Below, one piece after another: positions 18,183 through 29,501 of a stretch of 64,000 nucleotides of DNA. The notes under the pieces are model-generated. The model was given only the letters and a program-made list of their open reading frames with translations. It was not told where the DNA came from and did not search any database. The stretch spans positions 32,219 through 96,218 of the forward strand of contig NZ_LQPH01000161.1 in NCBI RefSeq assembly GCF_002102255.1, written 5' to 3'. A program made the translations under genes and the position numbers. Position 1 is the stretch's first letter. Every line of letters begins with the position of its first letter. The stretch is from Mycobacterium nebraskense (GTDB lineage: Bacteria; Actinomycetota; Actinomycetes; Mycobacteriales; Mycobacteriaceae).

Positions 18183-19004
18183 TTACACCGCCGCTGCCGA
18201 GTGGAGCGCCGTCGCCAGTATCCGGTTCACCGTTGTGTGGTGCAGCTTGAGTTCCTCTGAGATTTCACCCGGCTTTTGCCCGTCAGCGTGGCGGCGCAGC
18301 ACAGCGTCAATGATTTCTGCAGGCTGCTTGGTTCTTTTCGATGCCATCACTGTGCGTACGGCGTGTTCATGACGCTCTCGCGGGGGCACAGCGGCGTCCA
18401 CTCTTGGAACCGATGACAGCGACCGGTCCGGCTCGACCGCCACCATGGCCCTATCACGCTCACCTGCTGAGGACCCAGCGACTGGCAGAGGTGTCGCCGA
18501 CAGGGACACCGGGACGTCCTCCTCGACGAGGGCCGGCGGCGCCTCGGCGCGGCTGTGTAGGAGCCGGGTCAGGGCTACCAGCGCAACGGTGGCCTGCGCG
18601 GTCGTGACGTCAATGATCAGCGGCCACAACCATGCCAAGCTTGGGCGGATACCGCACCGGATAGCCAAGCTGCACAACGCATCAAATGACAGGCGAAACG
18701 CACCGGCCCCCAGTAACAGCGTCATGATCACCGCCGCCCAGAACGTCAAGGTGGGCCGGCGGTGCACCTTGATGAGCAGCGAGAGCCCTTCCGTGGACCC
18801 GAGCAATACCAGAGGTGGGGCCGTGGCCACCGCGGCCGCCAGCGCCGGGGCGACGTGATCGGCCTGCACGATCGCGTGTAACGCGTTGCCAGCGATCGAG
18901 GCCGCGCTTGCTCCTATCAACACCACCCAAAAGAAACGCACTGCGCGCCGGTGGGTTTTCGGATCGGTATCGGCGGGAGTGCTGCGGGCGCTATCGCAAG
19001 CCAT
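18183..19004 (-). CDS. DUF2637-type membrane protein with C-terminal HTH
   Basis: 273 aa from the ATG at 19004; longer versions would overlap eccE. Four TM helices lie in the N-terminal half (RFFWVVLIGASAASIAGNALHAIV, a PPLVLLGSTEGLSLLI segment, WAAVIMTLLLGAGAFRLSFDAL, and WLWPLIIDVTTAQATVALVAL). This pattern matches the DUF2637/SpdB-like proteins of actinobacterial plasmids. Residues about 225-265 form a helix-turn-helix (AEIIDAVLRRHADGQKPGEI). It sits between eccE and the coupling protein gene and may anchor or assist the latter. Confidence 0.75.
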   Translation of the reverse strand: MACDSARSTPADTDPKTHRRAVRFFWVVLIGASAASIAGNALHAIVQADHVAPALAAAVATAPPLVLLGSTEGLSLLIKVHRRPTLTFWAAVIMTLLLGAGAFRLSFDALCSLAIRCGIRPSLAWLWPLIIDVTTAQATVALVALTRLLHSRAEAPPALVEEDVPVSLSATPLPVAGSSAGERDRAMVAVEPDRSLSSVPRVDAAVPPRERHEHAVRTVMASKRTKQPAEIIDAVLRRHADGQKPGEISEELKLHHTTVNRILATALHSAAAV

Positions 19005-19069
19005 ACCCGCAATCGTGCACTCCCACCCCGGTATTCGTCTACCAAAGTCAGCCACATTGGGAGGATCGA

Positions 19070-20613
19070 TTACCGCAGATAAGCATCCTCGTTGCGGAAT
19101 GTCACAGACCTCAACGTGGTGCGAAAACGCTGTGTTTTCACGGTGATTCGCTCGCCCCGCTGTTCGATACGGATATCGGGTGCAGCGCTGGCGGGCACAT
19201 CGCCGACCGTGATCGATGTGCGCGCGGGTGGGTAGTTGTTGACGCGACCATTGTGTACCACCATCGTCGGAGGACGTGGCGGCTGGGCTGTGACGTCGCG
19301 CGTCGTCCAGATCCGTGGGGAAGCAGACGTCATTGTCCAACGCCCAGTGGGGTCGTAAACGGCGACCTGTTCGCCTGCTGCGGCCGCCCGGCGAATCAGC
19401 CGTTTCACCGCCTGGTCATCATCGGCGTGCAGAGCAATTCGGGTGGGGGCCGCGGGATCTGATATCGGCATCAACAGCATAGCGTCTCGCAGTTCACCCA
19501 GCAGAACACCCGATGCGCCGGCTACGACAGCTGTGTTGAGTTCGGTAGTTACTGGCGTTGATGGCAACCTCAGCCGCCTGCACCCAGGCAAGGTCAGCGC
19601 CAACGCTTCCCACTGTCGGCCCGCCATCGGGTTGAGCACCAGCCGCGGCGAGCTGGCAAGCGGTTGCACGGTGGTCAACCGGACGAGGGCTGAAGCCCGC
19701 ACGCCGGCAGGATCGCTGCGCAACGCGATCACCAGGGTCGTGTGGTCGCTCTGGTAGGCCCACACGTCGTCGAGTTGAGCAGAGCGCACGTCACTGGCGC
19801 TGAAGAAATACGCTGTGACATAGGCCTTCCCGCCGCGCTGCAGATTCGTCCAGCGGTCCTGGTAAGAAGCTGTCGCGTTTTCGGGCCCACCCAGGCTGGC
19901 CGCTACCGCGTCGTTCATCTGCGCTGCGGTCAAACGCCTTGCACGACAGTTTGTTTGGCACAGCGCTCTGGTGATGCGCTGAGAAGCCGCCACCGCCGCG
20001 CCGATCGTGTCTCGCCGCCACAGCAGTCCAGGCAGAATGCGGTCGCTGCGCGTATCGAAGCGGACTACCAACGTCACGCTACGCTGACCGGCCGCCGGCA
20101 GCCCCCGTAGCGCCGCTTCATACAGTTCGGCATAGTTGTCTCTGGCTGTGCGGCTGCCCTCGCAGATGATGTCGACATCAACACTCAACCCGCAGCGCTG
20201 CATCTCTTGTGCGATTACGCTAATCGGCACGGTATTAAGTGTTTTGGTGTGGTCGGCGTGCAATAGGGTGGGGATGTAAGGCTTGCCCAGCACAGTGATC
20301 ATCGTGGACACGGTGTGCCCGTCGATCACAACACCGACTGTGTGCTCGTTGAGGGTGACATCGACCGGTTGAGGCAGCTGGAGTCTGCGCACCCGGCGGC
20401 GCGTCCAGGACATGGCCCGCCACGCCCACTGCCACACGGTGCGCTCCCGGAAGGTCAGCACACAGATCACCAGTCCGGTCGCGGCGCCGCTGGCGACGGC
20501 GATCGGCCACGAATCCAGCGTGGCGCTCAGTGCCAGCGCAACCAGACCTGCGACCACTTCGCCGGTGACCACGGCGCGGGGTGCGATACGGGCCGAGACA
20601 AACCGTTGCTTCA

Positions 20614-20614
<1 letters not shown>
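19070..20614 (-). CDS. eccE: T7SS membrane component EccE
   Basis: 514 aa. Two N-terminal TM helices (GEVVAGLVALALSATL and IAVASGAATGLVICVLTF) are followed by a large mixed-fold extracytoplasmic domain, the usual EccE layout. It sits directly after mycP with stop and start overlapping at 20614, the order found in several ESX loci. EccE is the peripheral subunit of the ESX inner-membrane complex beside EccB, EccC and EccD. EccE sequences diverge strongly, so topology and position carry the call. Confidence 0.85.
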
Positions 20615-22250
<1,636 letters not shown>

Positions 22251-22251
<1 letters not shown>

Positions 22252-23747
22252 CAGCCGTGGACCGCATTTCGTACCACCCACAGCAGATTCAGCAGCCAGA
22301 TCGCCCATGGCACAACGAAAATCAGCAGAATGTACTCGCTGACTTCGACGGCGCGGTTTACCGGTGCGCTGATCCGCGCATTGGGCACCACCAGCGCTCC
22401 AAGCAGGCCCGCCCCGGCCAACATTAGCGCTGCGCCAACACATATCAGGGTGACAACCGGCGAAGCCGGGTTGGGAGCGCTTGCGTATCGTCCGATCACC
22501 ACCGCTACCGCGACGACCGCACCAACGGCCAGCATCACCGATTGATTGCGATCAACAAACGAGCGCGCCCGGAGCAGAAAGATTGCGCAAATCCCCAACG
22601 TGAATGCCAAAAACCGCCACCCGCCGCCAGTTTCGGGCATCACTGCATAGCGCGCGGCCGCCACCAACACCACAGCGCCGCCAGCCAGCAGACCCGTCAC
22701 GATGGCGGTGCCGCGCCGAGCCCACGTCGCGATCTGCTCAACGGTTTCATTGCCCGGACGCTCCACCGGCGACACCGTGTTTAGGGCAGCGCCTTCTCGA
22801 GTCTCAAACACCCCCCGGTTAGTGACCGAAGGAAACCATGGCCCGGGCACTCCGGCCCCCACGATCCCGATGCTGGTTGCAAACGTCACTAGCACCAGGT
22901 CCGCTACCAAGAAGACGACCGCCAGATGCGCTGGCAGCACTCGCCAACCGCTGGCGTGGATCGCCGCCACCGCGCCCGCAGATAACCCGACCACAGCCAT
23001 CCCCGCAAACACAGTCAGATAGCGGCCGGTCAGCATCGTCAATGCCGCCACGCCGGCCAACACGGTGGCCGTCGCGGCCACCACATGCCAGCCACCGGGT
23101 GGTCCCGGCACCGACATCGCCGCGCCTGCACCGGCGCAAATCAGCGCCGACCACACCAGGAAGTCCGCCGATCGGCGTCGCTGCTCATCTCGTGCCCGCG
23201 TCGCCGCCCTCGCCGACACCAAGAAAACGGCGGCTAATCCCCACGACACCGCCGCGGGCAGCCAGCCGTGCTGTTGCCACCACAACTGCGCCAACATCAC
23301 CTCGGCCCACGCGACCAGCGCTGCGAAAAGCCCCCCGGCTACCCGACGCGCGACCGTGACATCGACTGTGGCGAACTGCTGGCGTGCTGAACGAGCCAGC
23401 GCCGTCGACACCTCCTCAATGACAGGTGCGAAGCGTTCGGTGGCGTCAGTAGGCAAGAGACACAACAAGTCCCCGTCGTAGACACGGCTGTCATCAAGGG
23501 ATCGCTGCGGATCGAGCGGAGTGGCGTCTGCACGGCACAGTTGAAAGGTCAACGTGTCATCAAGAGGTGCCCGCCCGCGATCTTTGAGAATCGCATTGAC
23601 CCGCGGGATGAGGTCCTCGATCACCGCAATCAACGCCACCCCAGCAGGCAGGACGTAATCGATGAGCGTGTCATCCCCGACCAGCAAATGAACCTTGCAC
23701 AGCCGAGGGACTTCCGGCGCCTGTTGTGCGGAATTGGCGGTGGTCAT
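22251..23747 (-). CDS. eccD: T7SS membrane channel subunit EccD
   Basis: 498 aa. The N-terminal 100 residues resemble the ubiquitin-like YukD domain (CKVHLLVGDDTLIDYVLPAG, then LCRADATPLDP and DGDLLCLLP). About 11 TM helices follow from residue 130 to the end, which is the standard EccD fold. EccD dimers form the membrane scaffold of the ESX complex. Start and stop are coupled to its neighbours by ATGA overlaps. The gene appears intact. Confidence 0.95.
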
Positions 23748-25264
23748 CGGGCATCGGCCGCTGTCGAGAACCCTGCCGCCAATGCGGCGGCGGTCTTAAG
23801 CACCGCCCTGGCGGTCTTAGGGTTGACCCTTCGAAGGTCCAACTCGCCCGCCGAGGCGATGTGGGGGTCAAAGGGTACCTCGATAATGCGATCGTTTTTG
23901 ACCCAGCTCCCGAAATGCTCCCTGAGTGTGGCGACCAGTTTGGCCGCCTCCTTACGATCCTTCCGATTGCGCGCCGGGCGAATGTGGTTGATCACCAACA
24001 CTGTTCGCGACAGCAACTGGTGATAGCCTTCGTCGCGCAACCACTCGAAATTGGTGCTCGCGCCTTCGGCGCCGTCCGGGACGGCCGAGGCCACCATCAA
24101 CACCGCATCGGCGCGCTCGAACACACCCTTCATCACCTCGTGTTCGAGATCGACACCGCAGTCAACGAAAAGCACACTGTAGAACCGTTGTAGACGCATA
24201 TGGCCCTTGCTGAACTCATCAGCGGTCAACCCCTCCCCGCGAGCGCCTCCATGGCGCGGGGAAGCCACAACGTCTAAACCAACTTGGTTGTGGCCCGTCA
24301 AGGCCCCAACATCGGCGTAGCGATGAAGATTAAGGTCGTCGTTAATCGCACGCAGCGATGACGCCTTGGGATCCACCCGAGCCGCCAAATTTGCGGCCTG
24401 TGCCGGATCGGCGTCGACAGCGACCACTTGGTCGTTACGATTGCGTGCAAACTCACTGGCGGTCGCGACAGTCATCGCGGTCTTGCCCGAACCGCCCTTG
24501 CCACCAAGCACCACGACGGTATAAGTGCCACGCAAATTGGCCCCGATCGCAGCCTTGAGGCCACGCACTGTGCGCTCGTCGCTGGACTCACCGACGTTAA
24601 TCAGCCCACCAGAAACCTTGAGCAACGCCCTGCGCCACCCCTTGGATGGCGCCTCCTTGTGTGGGGCAATCAAGTCCGTGGCGCGCAGGTGCTCTCGCAG
24701 CGCGTCCGAAGACCGTGGCGTGCCCGCGGTGCGAGGCGACGGTTGGGGTGTTGGCGCACGCCAACCATGTTCTTCTGCCGGCGGATACGGACGCGCAACC
24801 TGGCTGGGATCTGCGTGACCGGCTGGCTGCGGTGCGCCGTGACGCCCACCGAGCGCCGCCTCCGACACTCCCTGCGGTGGGCGGCCCAATTGACTTGAGG
24901 AACCGTAGCTTTCGCTGGGCGTCCCCTGCTGATGGGGACCGGCCTGCTGCGCCCACGGAGGTGGCGGAGGGGTGTCTTGGCCCTGGGGTGCCAAGGTGCC
25001 CTCCGGGGGCGAAAACCGCGGCGGCTGCCAACCCGGGGCTTGTTGGGGCGCCGAAGACGGCGCCGGCGTCGCATCCTGGGCGGGGAGCCCAAGAGCGGCC
25101 TCCGGGGGTGAAAACCGCGGCCGCCCATCATCGCTCGTCGGTTCGCCGCTGTTGTTGGGATGGCTGGGCTCAACTGCGCCTGGCGCGGGCTGCGTCTCGG
25201 GCGGCGGACCTGCCGCCAGGCCATTGAAAAAGTCGCGTTCCTCACGCTCATGCGGACTTGTCAT
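23744..25264 (-). CDS. EspI-like MinD/ParA-family ATPase
   Basis: 506 aa from the ATG at 25264 with GAGGGGA upstream. The N-terminal 220 residues are Pro/Gln/Gly-rich and disordered. The C-terminal domain is a MinD/ParA-like ATPase with the deviant Walker A GGKGGSGKT, VVAVDADPAQAANLA and VLFVDCGVD. This is the architecture of EspI (Rv3876), which lies next to eccD1 in ESX-1 and modulates secretion by ATP level. Here it is likewise directly upstream of eccD. Role by analogy only. Confidence 0.88.
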   Translation of the reverse strand: MTSPHEREERDFFNGLAAGPPPETQPAPGAVEPSHPNNSGEPTSDDGRPRFSPPEAALGLPAQDATPAPSSAPQQAPGWQPPRFSPPEGTLAPQGQDTPPPPPWAQQAGPHQQGTPSESYGSSSQLGRPPQGVSEAALGGRHGAPQPAGHADPSQVARPYPPAEEHGWRAPTPQPSPRTAGTPRSSDALREHLRATDLIAPHKEAPSKGWRRALLKVSGGLINVGESSDERTVRGLKAAIGANLRGTYTVVVLGGKGGSGKTAMTVATASEFARNRNDQVVAVDADPAQAANLAARVDPKASSLRAINDDLNLHRYADVGALTGHNQVGLDVVASPRHGGARGEGLTADEFSKGHMRLQRFYSVLFVDCGVDLEHEVMKGVFERADAVLMVASAVPDGAEGASTNFEWLRDEGYHQLLSRTVLVINHIRPARNRKDRKEAAKLVATLREHFGSWVKNDRIIEVPFDPHIASAGELDLRRVNPKTARAVLKTAAALAAGFSTAADAR

Positions 25265-25393
25265 ACCGTGTCCCCTCGTCACCAGACGTATTCGAATTTC
25301 GCTTAGCGCCACATAATTTGGCCACAGCGCGACAGTAACAACCACGGTTTTCATCCGTCTACAACGGACACCATATTCGCCTGTATCGAAATT

Positions 25394-26335
25394 TTATGTC
25401 CGCTGATGAGTCGCCCAGCCGCGTCCCGAGGGCAAAGTTTCGAGCAGCTCGACCACAGCCGTGTGGATTGCGTGATCGGCGCCGGGCAGCAGTGTGGTCC
25501 ATTGCCTGCCGTCAGGACCAACGCTGTTGCTGACAACGACGCGGCCGATCAAGGTGTCAGCCACGGTCACCGCCATCGGCGCCCGCGCCGGGCCACTGAT
25601 AGAGAATTCGGCCGCGCCGATAACCGCGCGGGTGGTGCCCCGGTCGGCGACCGCTTCGACTAGCCGCGCCTGGGGAACTGAAAGTCCAACCTCTACGAGG
25701 CCCGCGATGATGTCGATGGCGGGGTTGGCCTGCCAGGCCGACAGAACTGTATTGAGTACCGCTGCTTCGCTATTGATGCCGTGGAATTGGGCCGGGTCGG
25801 CCGGCCCTATCGTGTCGACGACGACGTGCGCGATCTCGGTCCCACCCAGCGGGGTGACCACAACCTCATCGCTGGTGTCTTGGCCCGGGCGCCAGAGCCG
25901 CGCGGCGGCCACCCACGCGTTATCGCGCCGGCACAATGTCACAACTCGCTGGGGAGGCCGCTGGGCGTACCACCGTGCCAGCGCCTCGGCGGCCTCAATC
26001 GCGTCCTCCGGGGCGGTGAAGACCGCTGGTGGGCCTTCAAGCCGCTCCGGTCGGATCTCGGGGCGGGTAATCGTCACGTCAATCTCGACGTCGGGACGCC
26101 CCAAGGCCCGCACCCAAGAGGCCACGCTGGGGTCAACCTCGCCGCCCTGACAAATCCCCGCGTTTTCGAGCACCTCCATCCCGGGGTGAGCCGCGATGGT
26201 GGCCTGCACCGCCCCAATGGGCCGGATCTTGAGGGCAGGTGGCAATTGAGCCACACCGCAAAGCGCGGCTGTCAACCACAAACCTTCCGACGTGGTCGAC
26301 AGCCGCGCTGCAACCGCGGTTCCGGTCTCGGTCAC
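25394..26335 (-). CDS. espG: EspG-family chaperone for PE/PPE proteins
   Basis: 313 aa, close to the usual EspG length. The GTG start overlaps the stop of the esx gene (GTGA). The sequence follows the EspG pattern: LWLTAALCGVAQLPPAL near the N-terminus, a central RVVTLCRRDNAWVAAARL strand pair, and QARLVEAVADRGTTRAVIGAAE. EspG binds the tip of the PPE partner in PE-PPE dimers in the cytosol and hands them to the ESX machine. Position right after PE, PPE and esx genes is canonical. Confidence 0.9.
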   Translation of the reverse strand: MTETGTAVAARLSTTSEGLWLTAALCGVAQLPPALKIRPIGAVQATIAAHPGMEVLENAGICQGGEVDPSVASWVRALGRPDVEIDVTITRPEIRPERLEGPPAVFTAPEDAIEAAEALARWYAQRPPQRVVTLCRRDNAWVAAARLWRPGQDTSDEVVVTPLGGTEIAHVVVDTIGPADPAQFHGINSEAAVLNTVLSAWQANPAIDIIAGLVEVGLSVPQARLVEAVADRGTTRAVIGAAEFSISGPARAPMAVTVADTLIGRVVVSNSVGPDGRQWTTLLPGADHAIHTAVVELLETLPSGRGWATHQRT

Positions 26336-26625
26336 AAGCCCCGGAAACCAGCCTGGACCGCGTGGTCGGTGCCCAGCGCATTCGTCGACGCGTGCCCCTG
26401 GGCCTGTCCATGGCGCTCGATCGTGGTGAACACCGCCTGGAACGCCTGATCGATCTCGTGCATGGCGACCTGGGCAGCGTCAGAACCATGCTGCGTCCAG
26501 ACTGTGGCGACCTGGTTGATTGTTCCCATGGCCCGGGTACGCAGATCGTTCATGTGAGCGACCAGCTGCGCCTGGGCCGACACGTGATCGGCGATCATGG
26601 CGTGGTCGTAACGCATTGAATCCAT
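26332..26625 (-). CDS. Esx (WXG100-type) protein, second of pair
   Basis: 97 aa from the ATG that has GAGGAGA about 6 nt before it; another ATG lies two codons upstream. Two helices are separated by a turn VWTQHGSDA, where the usual W-x-G is spread to W-x3-G. It is the second gene of an esx pair and is coupled to espG. Esx heterodimers are the basic secreted substrates of ESX systems. No Y-x3-D/E signal is evident at the C-terminus. Confidence 0.85.
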   Translation of the reverse strand: MDSMRYDHAMIADHVSAQAQLVAHMNDLRTRAMGTINQVATVWTQHGSDAAQVAMHEIDQAFQAVFTTIERHGQAQGHASTNALGTDHAVQAGFRGL

Positions 26626-26673
26626 AACCATTCTCCTCTGAAAGTCGTTCGATGTCTGAAAGATTGGCCGCGG

Positions 26674-26976
26674 TCAGGTCGACTGGATGGAGCCCAGCGC
26701 CGCGCGGTTCTGCGCGTTCGTTTCTTGGTACTGGTGCGCCGAGCGCTTCATTATGTCGATGACGCTCTGAAACCGCTGGCTGACCTGTTGGCCGGTCCGG
26801 TTGATGTCCTCGGTGGTGGCCATGGAGGCCAGCGCCGCATCACCACTAAACCCAGTACCGGTGAGGTTCTGGTTCATGGTGACATAACGGCCCAACGCCG
26901 ACAGCACCTCTTGTTGAATGTTCGACAATTGACTTGCGCCCGAAAGCATCTGGGCGACATCGGCGTTCAACGCCAT
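26674..26976 (-). CDS. Esx (WXG100-type) protein, first of pair
   Basis: 100 aa, a two-helix WXG100 protein. The turn reads TGFSGDAA, so Phe replaces Trp of the WXG motif. Near the C-terminus HQYQETNAQN resembles the Y-x3-D/E export signal but ends in Asn. Its location upstream of the second esx gene corresponds to the CFP-10/EsxB position. It likely dimerises with the product of 26332-26625. Confidence 0.87.
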   Translation of the reverse strand: MALNADVAQMLSGASQLSNIQQEVLSALGRYVTMNQNLTGTGFSGDAALASMATTEDINRTGQQVSQRFQSVIDIMKRSAHQYQETNAQNRAALGSIQST

Positions 26977-27054
26977 GATGGTGTATCTCCTTCACTAGCA
27001 AGTGGTTACCGCTGGTTCGATCAGTTCAGCAATGACCCGGGCCCCTGCCGGGAG

Positions 27055-28536
27055 TTATCCTCCCTGCCCGACGTGGACCACGCCCTCAGACGTGAGCACC
27101 GGCGCCGCATGCGCGGAGGCCGGTAGCGTGATCGTCTTATCCTGCTCGCTGACATCGGCATATTCACTGCCGCGTCCGGAGCGCCCCGTTGCCGCCATGG
27201 GTCCATACATTCCGGGCGCCATGGCTCCTCTGCCCGCTGCCGCGCCGCTTCGCAGTCCCGCAGCCGGTTGCTCGTCTGTTTCAGCGCCATCAGCCACGTC
27301 GGCCCACCAGCCGCCCGGCACGCCCACAGGCCCACCTAGCCCGCCAGCAGACGGTTTCGTCAACGCCGCGGCAACCGCTGACGCGCCCCCGGCGAAGCCG
27401 CCGTTGGCGCCACTTAGTCCCGACCACGGTGCACTGGCTGCGCTGAATCCCGGTGCTCCCCCGGCTGGGGGCCCACCCAATCCACCGGACATTCCACCGG
27501 TCAGCGCCGACAACGGGCCCATCAGGCCGCTTAGTTGGCCACTGGCACTCGACGGGAGCTGCCCCAGTGACTCCAGTGGTGAACTGAGCGAACTCATCAT
27601 TTCGGTTGGCGCCTGGGTGAGTTGGCCGAGCAACGACTGTCCAGACTCTTCCAGGGGCGGCTGACCGCCTTGACCCGCCTGCAACGGTGGAGCTTTTCCC
27701 TGCGGCGCGTTACTCGTGACGCCCTGGCCGGTGCCCGTCGTTGCGGGCACGCCCTGCCCCGCGGTCGTGCCGGTGGTCGCTGGCTGCGGTGCCGGGGTTT
27801 GCCCACCAGTGGGCGACCCTGCGGCCTGCACGCCTGCTCCCGTGCCGTTGAACACGCCGCTCGAGATCCCAGTGGCCACGCCTGTGCTGATCCCACTGCC
27901 AGCCGACACCACTCCCCCACCGGCGCTAATGCCCGACCCTAAGGCCTGCACGCCAGCACCAACCCCGTCGCCGACCAACCCTGCCAAGCCGGCCGTCGCC
28001 CCCAGCGGATTGCTCATATCAGGCAACGTCGGCAAGGGAACGGTCAGCGCGCTCACGACAGGGGCCATAGCGCCCAAGTAGCCGACCATGGCCCCGGCGT
28101 TCTGCGACCAATACTCCCCATATTCAGCATTCGCCTCGGCGATCGCTGGGGTGTTGATCCCCATGAAATTTGTTGATTCCAAAGTGGCCTCGCGGACCCG
28201 GTTGGCCACCACCACTTCATGAGGAATGGTCGCGGACACGGCCGCGCTGTACGCAGTCAACCCAGTTTGGATGGTGGCCGCCGCAGTCTCTGCATGCAGC
28301 CCGGCGGTCTGCTGCCAGGCCGCCATCGGCGTGGCACTATCGAGCATCCCCATTCCGCCAGAGCCCTGGAAAACCGGCGCGGTCGCGATCGCGGTCACCG
28401 ACTGCTGCATCCCTTGCTCGAAGTGCGTGGCCGCAGCAGCCGTGTAGGCGGTGATCTGTGGGACGTGCGCCGTTGGACCCGCGCCCATCCTGGTCAACCG
28501 AAATGCGTTGATCTCTGGTGGGATACCCCAGTACAT
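27055..28536 (-). CDS. PPE-family protein
   Basis: 493 aa. It starts MYWGIPPEINAFRL with the Pro-Pro-Glu signature at residues 6-8. A helical PPE domain of about 180 residues follows, including MAAWQQTAGLH (WxxxG-like turn) and NFMGINTPAIAEANAEYGEYW, a conserved PPE region. The rest is a Gly/Ala/Pro-rich low-complexity tail. It lies 15 bp after the PE gene, as PE-PPE pairs do. The pair should form an EspG-dependent secreted heterodimer. Confidence 0.93.
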   Translation of the reverse strand: MYWGIPPEINAFRLTRMGAGPTAHVPQITAYTAAAATHFEQGMQQSVTAIATAPVFQGSGGMGMLDSATPMAAWQQTAGLHAETAAATIQTGLTAYSAAVSATIPHEVVVANRVREATLESTNFMGINTPAIAEANAEYGEYWSQNAGAMVGYLGAMAPVVSALTVPLPTLPDMSNPLGATAGLAGLVGDGVGAGVQALGSGISAGGGVVSAGSGISTGVATGISSGVFNGTGAGVQAAGSPTGGQTPAPQPATTGTTAGQGVPATTGTGQGVTSNAPQGKAPPLQAGQGGQPPLEESGQSLLGQLTQAPTEMMSSLSSPLESLGQLPSSASGQLSGLMGPLSALTGGMSGGLGGPPAGGAPGFSAASAPWSGLSGANGGFAGGASAVAAALTKPSAGGLGGPVGVPGGWWADVADGAETDEQPAAGLRSGAAAGRGAMAPGMYGPMAATGRSGRGSEYADVSEQDKTITLPASAHAAPVLTSEGVVHVGQGG

Positions 28537-28551
28537 CAGTGCACCGCCGCG

Positions 28552-28848
28552 CTACAGCGACAGCAGCGCCTTGCCGACCGCATCCATAGCGGTGTAGGTG
28601 GCCGCCGACGTAGCCACGGTGGCTGCGAACGCCTCCCGCTGAGCCACACCTAGAGCACCTGCCGCCAAGAACTGCGCGCCGTGCGCGGCGATAGCTTGAG
28701 CGAACATTGCCGACACTTCCTCGCCGCCCATCGGCAGCACAGCGCCCATCGCTGGTGCCCCAGCGGCAAGAGTGGCCGCCGTGGTCGCCCCGCCTGCGCC
28801 CTCTGATGCTGCCTGCGCCGCCAGCGCCGGCGCCTCAATGAACATCAT
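28552..28848 (-). CDS. PE-family protein with YxxxD export signal
   Basis: 98 aa from the ATG at 28848, giving MMFIEAPALAAQAAS; upstream in-frame starts add an unrelated Cys-rich stretch. The length and two-helix pattern are those of a bare PE domain, although the Pro-Glu motif reads Pro-Ala. TYTAMDAVGKAL near the C-terminus supplies the T7SS secretion signal Y-x3-D. It is paired with the PPE gene 15 bp downstream. Confidence 0.85.
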   Translation of the reverse strand: MMFIEAPALAAQAASEGAGGATTAATLAAGAPAMGAVLPMGGEEVSAMFAQAIAAHGAQFLAAGALGVAQREAFAATVATSAATYTAMDAVGKALLSL

Positions 28849-29084
28849 TGCAATCCCACCCCTGTCCACATATCCCATTCGCCCCACGAGCAATAAAGCC
28901 GCCGTTTGATGCGACGATAACCGCCCCCAGGGACACCGGCAACCAAACCTCCGACATTCCACACAAGGCAACACCCCCTGTTTCCCGACACCCTCTACGG
29001 CGCCGCTCACCTGGCGAAATACCGCCACGCATCACCGAGCGACAAAGGCCCATGCCGACGCATGAATCGGTCCAGATCGACCGC

Positions 29085-29501
29085 TTAATCAGCTACTGAA
29101 CCGCCCAGCACGAACTGCGCAGCCGCACGCGCACGCTCCTCGATGGTTTTCAGCCGCAGAATCGACTGCTCGGCAGCACCGGCGGCCGACCGCGCCTCCT
29201 CGGCAATCTCGGTGAGCCGCGCTGCGACGAGCTGGGCCGAGCGAGTCACCGGCGCGCGTGGACCCGGTAGGGGTTGGCCGGCCAACAAGGCCGCACACGT
29301 CCCGGCCTCCCAGCCCAGCGCCGAGCCGATCCTATCCAGCGTGGCCGCACGAGACGGGACCATGCCATGGTTGATCAGCCGCGAGATCGTAGGCCGCGCC
29401 ACGCGCGCCAGGCGTGCCAGATCATGTTTGGACAACCCCTGTTCTAAGCGGGCTTGTTCCACCGCGTGGACGAGCAGCCACGCGGGGTCATCCTCGCTCA
29501 A
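29085..29501 (-). CDS. XRE-type HTH regulator inside the ESX operon
   Basis: 138 aa. The TTG start overlaps the eccCb stop (TTGA), so it is coupled to it. The HTH spans about residues 10-70 (SKHDLARLARVARPTISRLI, then LDRIGSALGWEAGTCAALLAG). The C-terminal 50 residues are a long helix rich in Ala, Glu and Arg. The architecture matches the regulators at 14910 and 55885. A regulator gene between eccC and PE is unusual for ESX loci and may control the downstream substrate genes. Confidence 0.82.
   Translation of the reverse strand: MSEDDPAWLLVHAVEQARLEQGLSKHDLARLARVARPTISRLINHGMVPSRAATLDRIGSALGWEAGTCAALLAGQPLPGPRAPVTRSAQLVAARLTEIAEEARSAAGAAEQSILRLKTIEERARAAAQFVLGGSVAD

Noticed and set aside
22252..22443. 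Longer MycP starting at 22443
   Set aside because: It would overlap eccD by 190 bp and bury the clear signal peptide that begins at the ATG of 22251.
27189..28653. Several long plus-strand open frames over the PPE and PE genes
   Set aside because: They are complementary-strand shadows of GC-rich low-complexity coding sequence.
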